Source of the DNA: Polynucleobacter rarus
GTDB taxonomy: Bacteria; Pseudomonadota; Gammaproteobacteria; Burkholderiales; Burkholderiaceae
Direction: 5' to 3'
NCBI RefSeq assembly: GCF_003072505.1
Contig: NZ_NTGB01000001.1
Location: 43,709-107,708, forward strand
DNA length: 64,000 nt
The position numbers were made by a program, and so were the translations under genes. The notes below the pieces were generated by a model, which saw only the letters and a program-made list of their open reading frames with translations, was not told where the DNA came from and searched no databases. Positions 17,076 through 26,152 of this stretch are shown here, piece after piece. Numbering within the stretch: the first letter of the stretch is position 1; the number at the start of each line of letters is the position of its first letter.

Positions 17076-18167
17076 ATGGCTGACCTGCAAAGCCCAGTGC
17101 AGAAAAGATATGCGGTTGCGGTCTTGCGACTAGACAACATTGGTGATCACATACTGGGTAGTGGATTTTTTCGTGGACTTCGAGAACGACTGCCGCAAGC
17201 GGAGATCACCGCTCTGGTAAGCCAACGAACGGCTCAACTCTATGAAGTATGTCCCTACATCAATCGGTGCGTTCACCTGCCTGATATAACTCTTAAAGGA
17301 CAGGATCATCAACTAATCCAGCAGGCTTTGGCTGAAGTACTCACACCCCTGATTGGCACTTTTGACCTTTTTGTCAATCCCCGAGTCGCTTGGGACTACT
17401 ACAACGCGGGTGCAGTCGCCGATATCCTGAGCGCCCCTCGATCTGTAACATTTCGGCAGGGTGACGAGTTATTTGACTCCTGTCACACCGATTTAATAGA
17501 TCCACCCAATGGTCTTCATATGGCCGAATATGCAGGCCTGCTATTGCGGAAAATGTTTGGGTCGGAGGATCTTTTTCCGCCCGAAACCTGGAGCCATGGC
17601 ATTGATTCTGGCATCGTTCAGAACAAACTTTTAAAAATGGGATGGGATGGACGCACTCCGCTGATCATACTAGCGCCGGGCGCCTCTCAGCTTTGTCGCC
17701 GTTGGCCTCCGTTTAGGGTGATGGCCTTAATTGAAGGTCTGGTTAAAGCTCATCAAGTGCAGGTAGTGGTGGTGGGTGATCGGGCGGAGCGAAAACGATA
17801 CCCACTACCAAGACAAATAGCTCAAACGCGTCTTCTCGACATGCGCGACTATCTAAGCTTATCGCAATTATCGGAATGCTGCCGCTTGGCAACAGTATTT
17901 ATTGGAACTGACTCTGGGCCCAAGCATATTGCTGCCGCATCTGGCTTGCAAGTAATTGAAATCAATCACTTGCCCATCTCTTCGACAATGCAACTACGAG
18001 AGTCTTGGCCGACTGGCCCTTTATGGGCAGCCTATGGCGTACCTACTATTCAACTCCAGCCTATCGGAGATTTTTCAGAAATTCAGATTATGGAAGGTCT
18101 ATCGATCGCAGCGGTTACCGAACGCCAGGTTCTTGAAGCTGTCGGCGAACGTTTGCCACGACGATAG
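17076..18167 (+). CDS. Family 9 glycosyltransferase (heptosyltransferase-like)
   Basis: A 363-residue GT9 protein with the N-terminal VLRLDNIGDHILGS motif, LAPGASQLCRRWP at the start of the nucleotide-binding half and FIGTDSGPKHIAAASG near the end. GT9 enzymes transfer heptose in LPS core synthesis. Here the GDP-heptose pathway upstream makes it a good candidate for adding the D,D-heptose to the polymer, though family 9 classically uses ADP-heptose. The frame reaches back to 17019 inside the permease gene; ATG 17076, after the permease stop, fits the family start. Confidence 0.82.
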   Translation: MADLQSPVQKRYAVAVLRLDNIGDHILGSGFFRGLRERLPQAEITALVSQRTAQLYEVCPYINRCVHLPDITLKGQDHQLIQQALAEVLTPLIGTFDLFVNPRVAWDYYNAGAVADILSAPRSVTFRQGDELFDSCHTDLIDPPNGLHMAEYAGLLLRKMFGSEDLFPPETWSHGIDSGIVQNKLLKMGWDGRTPLIILAPGASQLCRRWPPFRVMALIEGLVKAHQVQVVVVGDRAERKRYPLPRQIAQTRLLDMRDYLSLSQLSECCRLATVFIGTDSGPKHIAAASGLQVIEINHLPISSTMQLRESWPTGPLWAAYGVPTIQLQPIGDFSEIQIMEGLSIAAVTERQVLEAVGERLPRR

Positions 18168-18177
18168 CGAGGAGATT

Positions 18178-19182
18178 ATGCGCTGGAAGATCTATGACAA
18201 TCGAAGCCTAGTACCCACATCGTGGAGACATCTAGCTGATGGACCGGAAGTCTGGTGCTTCAATCCTACATTGCTCAAAGTCAACAAGGGATGGGTGTTT
18301 GTCTATCGTATCGTTCTTAGCGACCAACGTCGTCGCATAGCCGCATGTCTACTCGATCACAGCCAAGAGATCATCGAGGGTAGTCAGGTGGCGCTATCTG
18401 ACCATATTCGGTTCCCGCAGGGGGCAAATTTTTCCGAGCGTGCTACCAGTTGGTTCGCAGACCCTAGAATGTATGCTGTGGGAGATAGTTTTGTTCTGCA
18501 CTTCAACACTGGATGGTACATGCCACGCAATCACCAATTTATCGTCCAAATCGACCCAGAAAATTTACTTCCTCTTGGGTTCGCTCGCGAAATCAAGCTA
18601 GCGGAACCCCGACAAAACCTTGAGAAAAACTGGGTTTTCCTCGGTAAAGAATTAGACTTGCTAGTGTATTCCCCGGATCCCCATCGCACCGCAAAACAAG
18701 TCGGTGAAGATGAATTCAGCCTGTATTACTCATTAAATGAAGAATTCGAGGCGGGTGCCGTTTTGCAAACTGGAACTGGTCAGCTTCGTGGCGGTGCTCC
18801 TCCGGTAAGACGCGGAGACTTTTACTATTCTTTTTGCCACATGATCTTAGATGTTGAAGGATCAATTGAATATCAAGCCGCCCTCTATCGTTTCCACGCA
18901 ATGCCTCCCTTTAAACCACTGCCAGAGGGCGTGGTACAGCTTAATTTATTGCCTCCGGTTACCTCGCAGAGGTTATTGCCAAAACTCAATCCAGCGGTTG
19001 ATAGGGTCATTTATCCTAGTGGAGCGGTGTTAGCAGATTCACACTGGCATTTAGCCTGCGGCTTAAATGATGAACATTGCGCTATTGTGAGCATCACAGA
19101 AAAGCATGTGGACCTGATGCTTTCCGGACTTAGCGCGTCAGCAGATTTCCTTGCAGATCCAGATAAGACCGAGCCATCTTAG
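18178..19182 (+). CDS. Beta-propeller-like protein (GH43/GH130-fold resemblance)
   Basis: A 334-residue protein that I do not place in a named family. It has repeated segments of the type FNPTLLKVNKGWVFVYR, ADPRMYAVGDSFVLHF, RGGAPPVRRGDFYYSF and GAVLADSHWHLACG. These look like blades of the five-bladed propeller found in GH43/GH130-type glycosidases and phosphorylases and in related proteins of glycan loci. It begins 10 bp after the GT9 stop with GAGGAG ahead of ATG 18178. A role in trimming or transferring a sugar of the surface glycan is plausible but unproven. Confidence 0.6.
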   Translation: MRWKIYDNRSLVPTSWRHLADGPEVWCFNPTLLKVNKGWVFVYRIVLSDQRRRIAACLLDHSQEIIEGSQVALSDHIRFPQGANFSERATSWFADPRMYAVGDSFVLHFNTGWYMPRNHQFIVQIDPENLLPLGFAREIKLAEPRQNLEKNWVFLGKELDLLVYSPDPHRTAKQVGEDEFSLYYSLNEEFEAGAVLQTGTGQLRGGAPPVRRGDFYYSFCHMILDVEGSIEYQAALYRFHAMPPFKPLPEGVVQLNLLPPVTSQRLLPKLNPAVDRVIYPSGAVLADSHWHLACGLNDEHCAIVSITEKHVDLMLSGLSASADFLADPDKTEPS

Positions 19183-19569
19183 TCGTCCTATCTGAGTGCA
19201 TCCACCACTATCAATTACCTCGGGGAAAGCTCACTAGACGCTGTAGCATGATGAGTTAGGTTATTGTTTCTTGTTATCAAAGGGTAGGTTACACAAACTT
19301 GCTCATCCGAGAAGGTGTCCTAAGTTGAATTAAACCCATCAGCTATTGGTCAAACTGTTTCAGAAGTAAGAATAGCTCGACAGCATATTTCTGGAGGGCT
19401 CAGAATAACGTGTTTTTGCTAACAAGACCAATTAGAAATTGTTTATCAAACTTGATGAAGGAGCCCACATCAGCAGCACAGTTGTTAAAGCTGGTTTATT
19501 ACATTTACTGTTTTTCGGGGCGAGTTACATCTATCAGGCTGTTTACCCTCAATCGATCAAGGAGATTAT
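19183..19569. other. Gap with no recognised gene
   Basis: Short open frames here have no recognisable motifs, good start sites or matches I know. The ATGA-linked operon structure ends here, and the genes after this gap are richer in A/T. It may be a boundary between an older cluster and later additions. Confidence 0.5.
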
Positions 19570-19911
19570 TTGCTTACCGAAAACTTGGAGTCGACGAACA
19601 AACCCTTTTACATTACTAAAATTGTGGGTATCAAACTTCACGAAAGCTACAATCTTCAATATGGCTCTGAATATATATCCACTATGACCTCCAATCCGTA
19701 TAGCTCTAACGATAATTATTTCTTGAAAAATAGCTTGGTTCCCCCTGCGCTAATAAGCAAAGTGTACGAAGCTAAGAGAAGTGGTCATATCAGTTATGTA
19801 CTATTGAGCCCTGGCAAGACAATTCCTCTGTTGCAGTGGCAGGCAAAAATATCGCCGCGCGATAGCATTGCAAAGGCTTATAAAGACCTTCTAATGAAGG
19901 AAGTTACGTAA
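19570..19911 (+). CDS. Hypothetical protein, possibly a gene remnant
   Basis: A 113-residue open frame of unremarkable composition, ending 3 bp before the next glycosyltransferase start. No signal peptide, membrane helix or known motif is visible. The C-terminal half (helical, basic, ending DSIAKAYKDLLMKEV) looks like real protein. The start ATG has no clear ribosome-binding site, so this may be the 3' part of a decayed gene whose upstream portion lies in 19400-19570. Confidence 0.35.
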   Translation: MLTENLESTNKPFYITKIVGIKLHESYNLQYGSEYISTMTSNPYSSNDNYFLKNSLVPPALISKVYEAKRSGHISYVLLSPGKTIPLLQWQAKISPRDSIAKAYKDLLMKEVT

Positions 19912-19914
19912 CGT

Positions 19915-20661
19915 ATGGATAAGACCCCATTGGTCACTATCGCTGTCCCATCTTTCAATCAAGGTAGGTTTCTTGACGACGCACTGACATCTATTTTTCA
20001 GCAGCAGGTTCCTGTAGAGGTTTTTGTGATGGATGGTGGCTCAACTGATAACTCTGTTGATGTTATCAAAAAATGGGCTCCTAAATTGGCCGGTAGTCGT
20101 AGCTGTGTGGATAATGGGCAGGCTGCTGCCATTAACGAAGGTATTGCACTCGGCAGCGCACCGTTTGTATGTTGGCTAAATAGTGACGATTGGTTTTTAC
20201 CAAATGGATTGTCAACGTTACTTGCTGCATTGCAATCCCTCCCTCAGACTCCAGCAGTCTATGGGCGCTCGTGGAATGTGGTTCAAGAAACGGGCAAGCG
20301 GACTCCAGTGTGGGTTGAGGCGTTTGATGAAAGCCGATTAGCGTTGCGTTGCATTGTTTCGCAGCCGGCAACACTTATTCGACGATCGGCATGGGATGCA
20401 GTAGGTGGAGTCGATGTTCAATTGCAAATGGCGATGGACTACGACTTGTGGTGGCGCCTATACAAGCAACTAGGTAAACTACATTTTTTAGATGACTTTG
20501 TTGCTGTAAATCGTGACCACGAGGCTACCAAGACCAAGACCATGCGCCGTCAGCACTATCAAGAGGCAATGGCTGTGGTGCTTAAATATTATGGTCACTT
20601 ACCACTGAAGTGGTGGCTTGCCCAGCCATATGCCGTGTGGTTTAAATCCAAAAAAGGGTAA
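19915..20661 (+). CDS. Family 2 glycosyltransferase
   Basis: A 248-residue GT-A glycosyltransferase with VAVPSFNQGRFL, MDGGSTDNS, NGQAAAINEGI and the metal-binding LNSDD motif, ending with an MAMDYDLWWRL acceptor-side segment. The same arrangement occurs in the GT2 half of the 455-2254 fusion, so the two are distant paralogues. It probably adds one sugar of the repeat unit or adaptor region. It lies 19 bp before the next glycosyltransferase gene. Confidence 0.87.
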   Translation: MDKTPLVTIAVPSFNQGRFLDDALTSIFQQQVPVEVFVMDGGSTDNSVDVIKKWAPKLAGSRSCVDNGQAAAINEGIALGSAPFVCWLNSDDWFLPNGLSTLLAALQSLPQTPAVYGRSWNVVQETGKRTPVWVEAFDESRLALRCIVSQPATLIRRSAWDAVGGVDVQLQMAMDYDLWWRLYKQLGKLHFLDDFVAVNRDHEATKTKTMRRQHYQEAMAVVLKYYGHLPLKWWLAQPYAVWFKSKKG

Positions 20662-20680
20662 CCGGAAAGTTTAGGGTGTT

Positions 20681-21793
20681 ATGAGAGTTCTGCATTTTTA
20701 TAAAACGTCATTTCCTGACACGATGGGAGGCGTTGAGCAAGTTATCAACCAGATTGCGCGGGGTGCCAATAAGTTAGGTGTCAAGACGGATGTGTTGTCA
20801 CTCACGTCAGAACGTGTGCCTCGCACAATTGAAATTAATGGCTATTTGGCACATAGGGCCAGACTCGATGTTCAGATCGCGTCAACCGGCTTTTCCGCGT
20901 CAGTTTTTTTAAGGTTTGTACAACTTGCTAAAAAGGCAGATGTCATTCATTACCATTTCCCCTGGCCATTCATGGATTTAATACACTTTGCGAGCAGGGT
21001 AAAGAAACCTACCCTAGTGACTTACCACTCGGACATCATTCGCCAGAAGCACTTACTGAAGTTATATCGTCCGCTTAAATGGAAATTTCTGGGTGATATG
21101 AGTCGTATCGTGGCTACATCCCCCAATTACTTTGAGACAAGTAATGTCTTAGCAAATTACAAAAACAAAGTCAGCGTGATTCCGATAGGTTTGGATAAGA
21201 CAACTTACCCTGTGCCATCCGAAGAGAAGTTAGCGTATTGGCGTTCCAAAATTGGTCCAAAGTTTTTCTTGTTTGTCGGCGTTATTCGTTACTACAAGGG
21301 GCTACATATATTGATGGAAGCCGCTCAGGGAATTGACTACCCCATCGCGATTGTGGGTGCCGGCCCAATTGAGGAAGAACTGAAATCACATGCCACAAAA
21401 TTGGGACTGCGAAATATCCATTTCTTCGGCCATTTGCCGGAGGAAGACAAAGTTGCTTTGTTGACGCTTTGCTATGGCGTATTGTTTCCCTCTCACTTGC
21501 GCTCAGAAGCTTTTGGTATTTCGCTTCTGGAAGGTGCCATGTATGGGAAGCCGATGATTTCTAGCGAGATTGGAACCGGTACGACATATATTAATATTGC
21601 TGATGAAACAGGGTTGGTGGTTCCACCAAGTGATCCGCTAGCCTTGCGTCAAGCAATGCAGTACCTCTGGGAGCATCCAGAACAGGCTACAGAGATGGGG
21701 CGAAGAGCAGAGGGGCGCTATTGGGAACACTTTACGGCGGATCAGATGGTGGGTGAGTATGTGAAGTTATATCGTGAATTAGTGGAAACGTAA
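20681..21793 (+). CDS. Family 4 glycosyltransferase
   Basis: A 370-residue GT-B enzyme of family 4. The N-terminal domain has KTSFPDTMGGVEQVI and YHFPWPFMD. The C-terminal domain has FVGVIRYYKGLHIL, VGAGPIEEEL and the nucleotide-binding E-x7-E region in FPSHLRSEAFGISLLEGAMYGKP. It resembles mannosyl/rhamnosyl-transferases of O-antigen loci such as WbpY/WbpZ. It is the last gene of the polysaccharide cluster before the mobile-element zone. Confidence 0.85.
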   Translation: MRVLHFYKTSFPDTMGGVEQVINQIARGANKLGVKTDVLSLTSERVPRTIEINGYLAHRARLDVQIASTGFSASVFLRFVQLAKKADVIHYHFPWPFMDLIHFASRVKKPTLVTYHSDIIRQKHLLKLYRPLKWKFLGDMSRIVATSPNYFETSNVLANYKNKVSVIPIGLDKTTYPVPSEEKLAYWRSKIGPKFFLFVGVIRYYKGLHILMEAAQGIDYPIAIVGAGPIEEELKSHATKLGLRNIHFFGHLPEEDKVALLTLCYGVLFPSHLRSEAFGISLLEGAMYGKPMISSEIGTGTTYINIADETGLVVPPSDPLALRQAMQYLWEHPEQATEMGRRAEGRYWEHFTADQMVGEYVKLYRELVET

Positions 21794-21968
21794 AGTAAAG
21801 CCAGTGATTACTTCAGTAGTTGCCTTTGTTGGCTCGTTGAGATTTACTTTATTGATGCCCTGATTTAGGGATTTTTCAAGGTCAAAGGTAGCACAAATTT
21901 ACCGTAACTGAAGCGATTAGAGAGGTGTTAAAAGTGATGAAAACTAAATTTGATCTTAGGCCCCTTTA

Positions 21969-22044
21969 CGGTATTTACTAATGCTGTAAGAATATCTTGT
22001 TTAAGAGTTAAACCTAGCTGGGGCGGGTTAGCCACTTTAATCAT
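21969..22044 (-). pseudogene. HigA-type antitoxin N-terminal remnant
   Basis: Read on the minus strand from ATG 22044, the translation begins MIKVANPPQLGLTLKQDIL. This closely matches the start of the intact HigA at 28102-28413 and HigA proteins in general. Similarity fades after about 25 codons, before the helix-turn-helix, so only a stub remains. No toxin gene is next to it. Confidence 0.6.
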
Positions 22045-22097
22045 CTTTACAATTTATAAAAAAAGCATCTCAGTTTTAAAATTAATTGATGAATAAT

Positions 22098-22125
22098 TTG
22101 CCATAGTTGATCAATGAGATATAAA
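22098..22125 (+). promoter_or_regulatory. Putative sigma-70 promoter just left of IS30 element
   Basis: TTGCCA (22098-22103), a 16-base spacer and TATAAA (22120-22125), ending 11 bases before the insertion-sequence end. A similar ATATAAACTATAT motif occurs upstream of the cupin gene (about 56022). It may be the old promoter of the gene split by the element. Confidence 0.35.
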
Positions 22126-22136
22126 CTATATTTGGT

Positions 22137-23185
22137 GAATTCTAATACGAAGTGCAACTTTGAACAATGAGAGGAGGCTAAGGATGATTTAGTATCTAAA
22201 GCTTCTAGACCGCCAAGTCAAAGTAGCCATGACCTATAAACACCTTAGCCAAGAAGAACGATATCAGATTTATATTTTAATGTCAGCCGGAAATAGTCAA
22301 CAACAAATTGCCGAGTTGCTAGGTCGTCATAAGTCGACGATTAGCAGAGAGATTGCTCGCAATACAGGGGTCGAGGTTATCGACCTCGACAAGCCTGTTT
22401 GTTGGCTGAGGAACGCTCCCTGGGGTCTCGTAATGCAGGGAGAATTAGCGCTGAACAGTGGTCTGAGACAGTAGATTATCTCCATGAGAAGTGGAGTCCT
22501 GAGCAAATAGCCAGCGAGGTTGGGATTAGTCATGAGACGATTTATCGTCATGTTTATGCCGATAAAGCTGCTGGTGGAAGCCTTTGGAAAGCATTACGTT
22601 GTCAAAAGAAGCGTCGGAAGCGGTACGCTGGTGGTCAAGATCGCCGTGGCCAGATCATTGGCCGAAGGCCAATTAGTGAGCGGCCTGCCCATATTGAAGA
22701 AAGAGCACAGGTTGGTCATTGGGAAGGCGATACAGTGATTGGATCGAACCACAAGCAAGCTATCGTCACCCTCGTTGAGCGTAAAAGTGGTTATGCTGTT
22801 CTTAGTAAGGTAACGAATAAAACATCAGATTTAGTAGGTAATGCCATCATTCATGAACTCAAGCCATTCGCGCCACTCGTAAAAACCATGACTTTTGATA
22901 ATGGGAAAGAATTTGCAGAACATCAACGGATAGATGGTGAGCTTCAATCCACCACTTATTTTGCAGATCCCTTTGCAAGTTGGCAAAGGGGATCTAATGA
23001 AAACTTCAATGGACTACTCAGACAGTACATCCCAAAAAAGCGACCATTATCTACAGTAACTCAAGAGGAGATTAAAATGATTCAACATCAATTAAATAAC
23101 CGACCACGAAAAAGATTGGGCTTTAAAACACCCAACGAAGTTTTTATGCAGTCTGTAAAACGTGTTGCACTTCGTACTTGAATCC
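22137..23185 (+). mobile_element. IS30-family insertion sequence
   Basis: About 1.05 kb, bounded by imperfect inverted repeats: 22137-22158 on the left and 23164-23185 on the right match at 19 of 22 positions, including the shared core TACGAAGTGCAAC. The single transposase frame has the IS30 helix-turn-helix and DDE domain, and the transposase stop lies inside the right repeat. No clear target duplication was identified. The right end abuts a truncated TctC gene. Confidence 0.85.
22229..23181 (+). pseudogene. IS30 transposase with a frameshift
   Basis: The N-terminal frame (MTYKHLSQEERYQIYILM) carries the helix-turn-helix with LLGRHKSTISREI, then runs into a different frame at a GGGG run near 22368. 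The -1 frame from there restores GRGYRPRQACLLAEERS and the whole catalytic domain: GDTVIG (first Asp), TFDNGKEF (second Asp), NENFNGLLRQYIPK (Glu). One lost G in an original five-G run explains this. IS30 transposases are normally made from one frame, so the copy is probably inactive unless slippage at the run restores it. Confidence 0.85.
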
Positions 23186-24128
23186 ACGATTTTCTTTAGT
23201 GCTATGCAATTATGTTTTTGCTAATGAGCCTTGGCCAGTTAAACCAATTTCGATGACAATTCCATTTCCACCAGGTGGGGTTGCTACAGCGTTTGGAAGA
23301 CCAGTCGTTGAAGGGATGAATAAGGTTCTAGAAAAACCAATCGTGATGGAAAGCCGCCCTGGAGCTGGCGGCGCCATTGGTAATGCTTATGTAGCTAAGG
23401 CTATGCCTGATGGTTATAACGTCCTGTTTGCCATGTCTTCAGTATCAACCATACCGGAAACAGATATCATTGCAGGGAAACCAGTTTCATACACAACGTC
23501 CCAACTAAGGCCCATTGGTCGAATCACTTCAGATCCTGTTGTGATGGTCGTTCGTGCCGATTCACCATGGAAAACTATCCAAGAATTTGTTGCCGATGCC
23601 CGTAAGAAGCCAGGTAAATTTAATTACAGCTCATCTGGTAACTATGGAACGATGCAACTGCCAATGGAAATGTTAAAAGCTGATCAAAAAATCTTTATGG
23701 TTCATATTCCCTATACTGGAGCTGGGCCTGCAGTATTAGCAGTATTAGCCGGTGATGTAGAGACAACTGCTAGTGGACCTTCAACGGTAGTTCAGCATAT
23801 TAAAGGCGGAAAGTTAAGAGCCCTAGCTCATTCTGGAGAGGGTCGGTTAGCAGTTTTACCCGATGTGCCATCCTTTAAGGAGTTGGGTATGGCCGTTGAA
23901 TACAACCAATGGACTGGTTTGTTTCTGCCTAAAGCCACCCCAGAACCAATTGTAAAAAGTTATCGTGACGCATTACGAGCAGCCCTCAATGATAATTTAG
24001 TAAAAACAGCTCTCAATAATTCGGGTAGTCCGATCGCTTATTTAGATGAGCCAGAATTCCAAGTTTTTTGGGATAAAGATATTGTAAAGATGAATGAAGT
24101 TGTCAAGCGAATTGGTAAATTAGACTAG
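23178..24128 (+). CDS. TctC-type solute-binding protein, 5' end cut by IS30
   Basis: A 316-residue tripartite-tricarboxylate-transporter receptor: IPFPPGGVATAFGRPV, ESRPGAGGAIGNAYVAKAMPDGY, and the usual two-lobed fold length. Such periplasmic receptors bind carboxylates, and many in Burkholderiales have no transporter genes nearby, as here. Only the end of the signal peptide survives (VLCNYVFA before the predicted cleavage), because the IS30 right end lies at its start. The TTG at 23178 sits inside the IS repeat and is a makeshift start, so the protein is probably not exported or not made. Confidence 0.72.
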   Translation: MNPRFSLVLCNYVFANEPWPVKPISMTIPFPPGGVATAFGRPVVEGMNKVLEKPIVMESRPGAGGAIGNAYVAKAMPDGYNVLFAMSSVSTIPETDIIAGKPVSYTTSQLRPIGRITSDPVVMVVRADSPWKTIQEFVADARKKPGKFNYSSSGNYGTMQLPMEMLKADQKIFMVHIPYTGAGPAVLAVLAGDVETTASGPSTVVQHIKGGKLRALAHSGEGRLAVLPDVPSFKELGMAVEYNQWTGLFLPKATPEPIVKSYRDALRAALNDNLVKTALNNSGSPIAYLDEPEFQVFWDKDIVKMNEVVKRIGKLD

Positions 24129-24374
24129 GTCAGAGGTATGAAAATCATATGTAGATACAGTATAAAAAACTCATAATAGACTTAACCAAGGGTCCTAGTA
24201 GTGGACATCGTTATGATTTCAATGGTTTAGTGGTGTGAAAAGTGCCAAAAAAAACTACATAACGTGGGGTTTTTCATGGTGTGTAGTAAATAGCGGTTTC
24301 GTGTGGTTTTGAAGTAAAAAAGTAGCAGCAGTAACCGAAAAGTTTCGGGCAGTTAGCTCAGTTTGTTAGAAAAG

Positions 24375-25811
24375 TTAATTTTCCAAAGGTAATCCCATTC
24401 CCTGTAAAAAGTAGTTGTAAGGCTTTGGACCTGAACCATGAGCGGGAGCAATAGTTTTAACTTCGAGTTTGTTTGCCTTAATAACACGATAAATATCAAT
24501 TCCTTGTTCAGGTGTTCGAGCAATATCCAGAGGACTATTTCCAGGAGGATTATAACCATCACCCCAATATATAAGCCCCTCTTTGGGGATGAAAACTAAT
24601 AAATTATATTTTGCATGACTAGTATCCTTCATATAGTAAAGCTCTATACTTCTTTCAGAACCAGAAATAACTTTTTTATCAGAAACAGTATCAAAATGAA
24701 TTTCTTGAGGGTGTTTTGATAATAAATCTGGGGCAATGGTTCTAGGCCTCGCCCAGGCTTTTTCAAAGAACGGCTTATTCATTTCTTGGGTAACGATGGT
24801 AGTTCCATTAGCAACAAAGGTGCGTAATCCACCAGAATGATCATAATGATGGTGTGTGTTAATAACGTAGCGTAATGGCTTCGTTGGGAAAAGTTTTTTT
24901 ATCTCTTCTAAAACAAGTAAGGACCTAGCTTCACTGGTAAAGCCTTCCACCACTGCCACTTCATTACCTAAATCAACTACCCAATTTCTTGCATTAGGGG
25001 TTGTGAGGTACCAAATTCCATCGCTTATTTTTTCAGTAGCAATCTTAAGCGGTTGAACTACAGAATTTTTGACGATTTCAGGAATCAAATTGGAAGTTTG
25101 AGGATTTGCTTTAACGGATTGAATTTCAATTGTTAAGGTTGGATATCCATCCTCTTTTTGTTCTATATGTTTGGGAAACATGACTCCAGAGAAGTTTTGG
25201 TAGTCTTTATAAAAAACCTCAACTAGGTAGTCTCCAATTACTTCATTACTAGTTAGATACTCGACTTTTTCAACGAGATTTTCAGAGTTAATAGTTGCTT
25301 TAATTTCAGTACTATTCACTTTAAAAATTAAAATATTCCCACTCATCTTGCCGGAATTATCGATCGCAGCTTTAATCACACCTTGTGGCGACAACCATAA
25401 TTGAAGTTTCCTATCTTTAACAGCACCATTATTTGGAATAATTTGACCATCAACCTCTTGCCAGGCGTAGTTTTCACTGACCACTTGAACAGTTTTTTGG
25501 TCTGCAGCAACGGCTTGTGCGCCGCCACCTCGAGGAGGATGTTCTCCCTGAGATCGAATTTGAGTTAGTCTCAAGCTTGGGAGTTGGTAATTAATTAATG
25601 CTGTATATTCACGTTGAATGAATCGAGGCCAACGTTCTCCTGGTTCAAAGGACTGACCAAAACTAAAGACATTACCTTTTCCAGAATACTCAATAGAATT
25701 TACTCTTTGAGCCCCCATCGCGTTAGCTATTTCATCGAGACGATTATTTTGGGCTTGTACCAAAGATACCGTAAGAGTTATCAAAACACCGACTACAAAT
25801 TTGATTCGCAT
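24375..25811 (-). CDS. Secreted metallo-beta-lactamase-fold hydrolase
   Basis: A 478-residue protein with a signal peptide (MRIKFVVGVLITLTVSLVQAQ). A beta-rich N-terminal half of about 230 residues is followed by an MBL-fold domain with the zinc motif HHHYDHSGG and a late APAHGSGP. The usual substrate range of the fold is wide (esters, thioesters, lactones). An in-frame ATG at 25832 exists, but AAGGGG sits just ahead of ATG 25811, which also begins a clean signal peptide. It is monocistronic. The 240-base gap to its left holds only a tRNA-like snippet. Confidence 0.8.
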   Translation of the reverse strand: MRIKFVVGVLITLTVSLVQAQNNRLDEIANAMGAQRVNSIEYSGKGNVFSFGQSFEPGERWPRFIQREYTALINYQLPSLRLTQIRSQGEHPPRGGGAQAVAADQKTVQVVSENYAWQEVDGQIIPNNGAVKDRKLQLWLSPQGVIKAAIDNSGKMSGNILIFKVNSTEIKATINSENLVEKVEYLTSNEVIGDYLVEVFYKDYQNFSGVMFPKHIEQKEDGYPTLTIEIQSVKANPQTSNLIPEIVKNSVVQPLKIATEKISDGIWYLTTPNARNWVVDLGNEVAVVEGFTSEARSLLVLEEIKKLFPTKPLRYVINTHHHYDHSGGLRTFVANGTTIVTQEMNKPFFEKAWARPRTIAPDLLSKHPQEIHFDTVSDKKVISGSERSIELYYMKDTSHAKYNLLVFIPKEGLIYWGDGYNPPGNSPLDIARTPEQGIDIYRVIKANKLEVKTIAPAHGSGPKPYNYFLQGMGLPLEN

Positions 25812-26152
25812 TAGTTGCCCCTTAATCAGCATGATAATGATTTTTATTTTTATAAATTGATTCTAACAGGGGTCATTTATTTAGCCATTTGATTTAAGGG
25901 TAAGTCCTAGACTTAAAAGGAAGTATTTGTCGTATATTAAATCCTATCTACAAGGAGATAACGAAGAAGATTTCCACAATTTATTGAATAAGATTATTTA
26001 TATTTAAACCAAGTTGGATGGCGAATAATTTTATTTATAAATGATTGTTCGCTTTACGTTTTATAGTGGTTTTTATTCAGTAAATCCTAAGTGTGATTAT
26101 TTCAATATTTACATATGGCAATGCCGAGCCAAGCTTCTGATGATGTTTGTCA

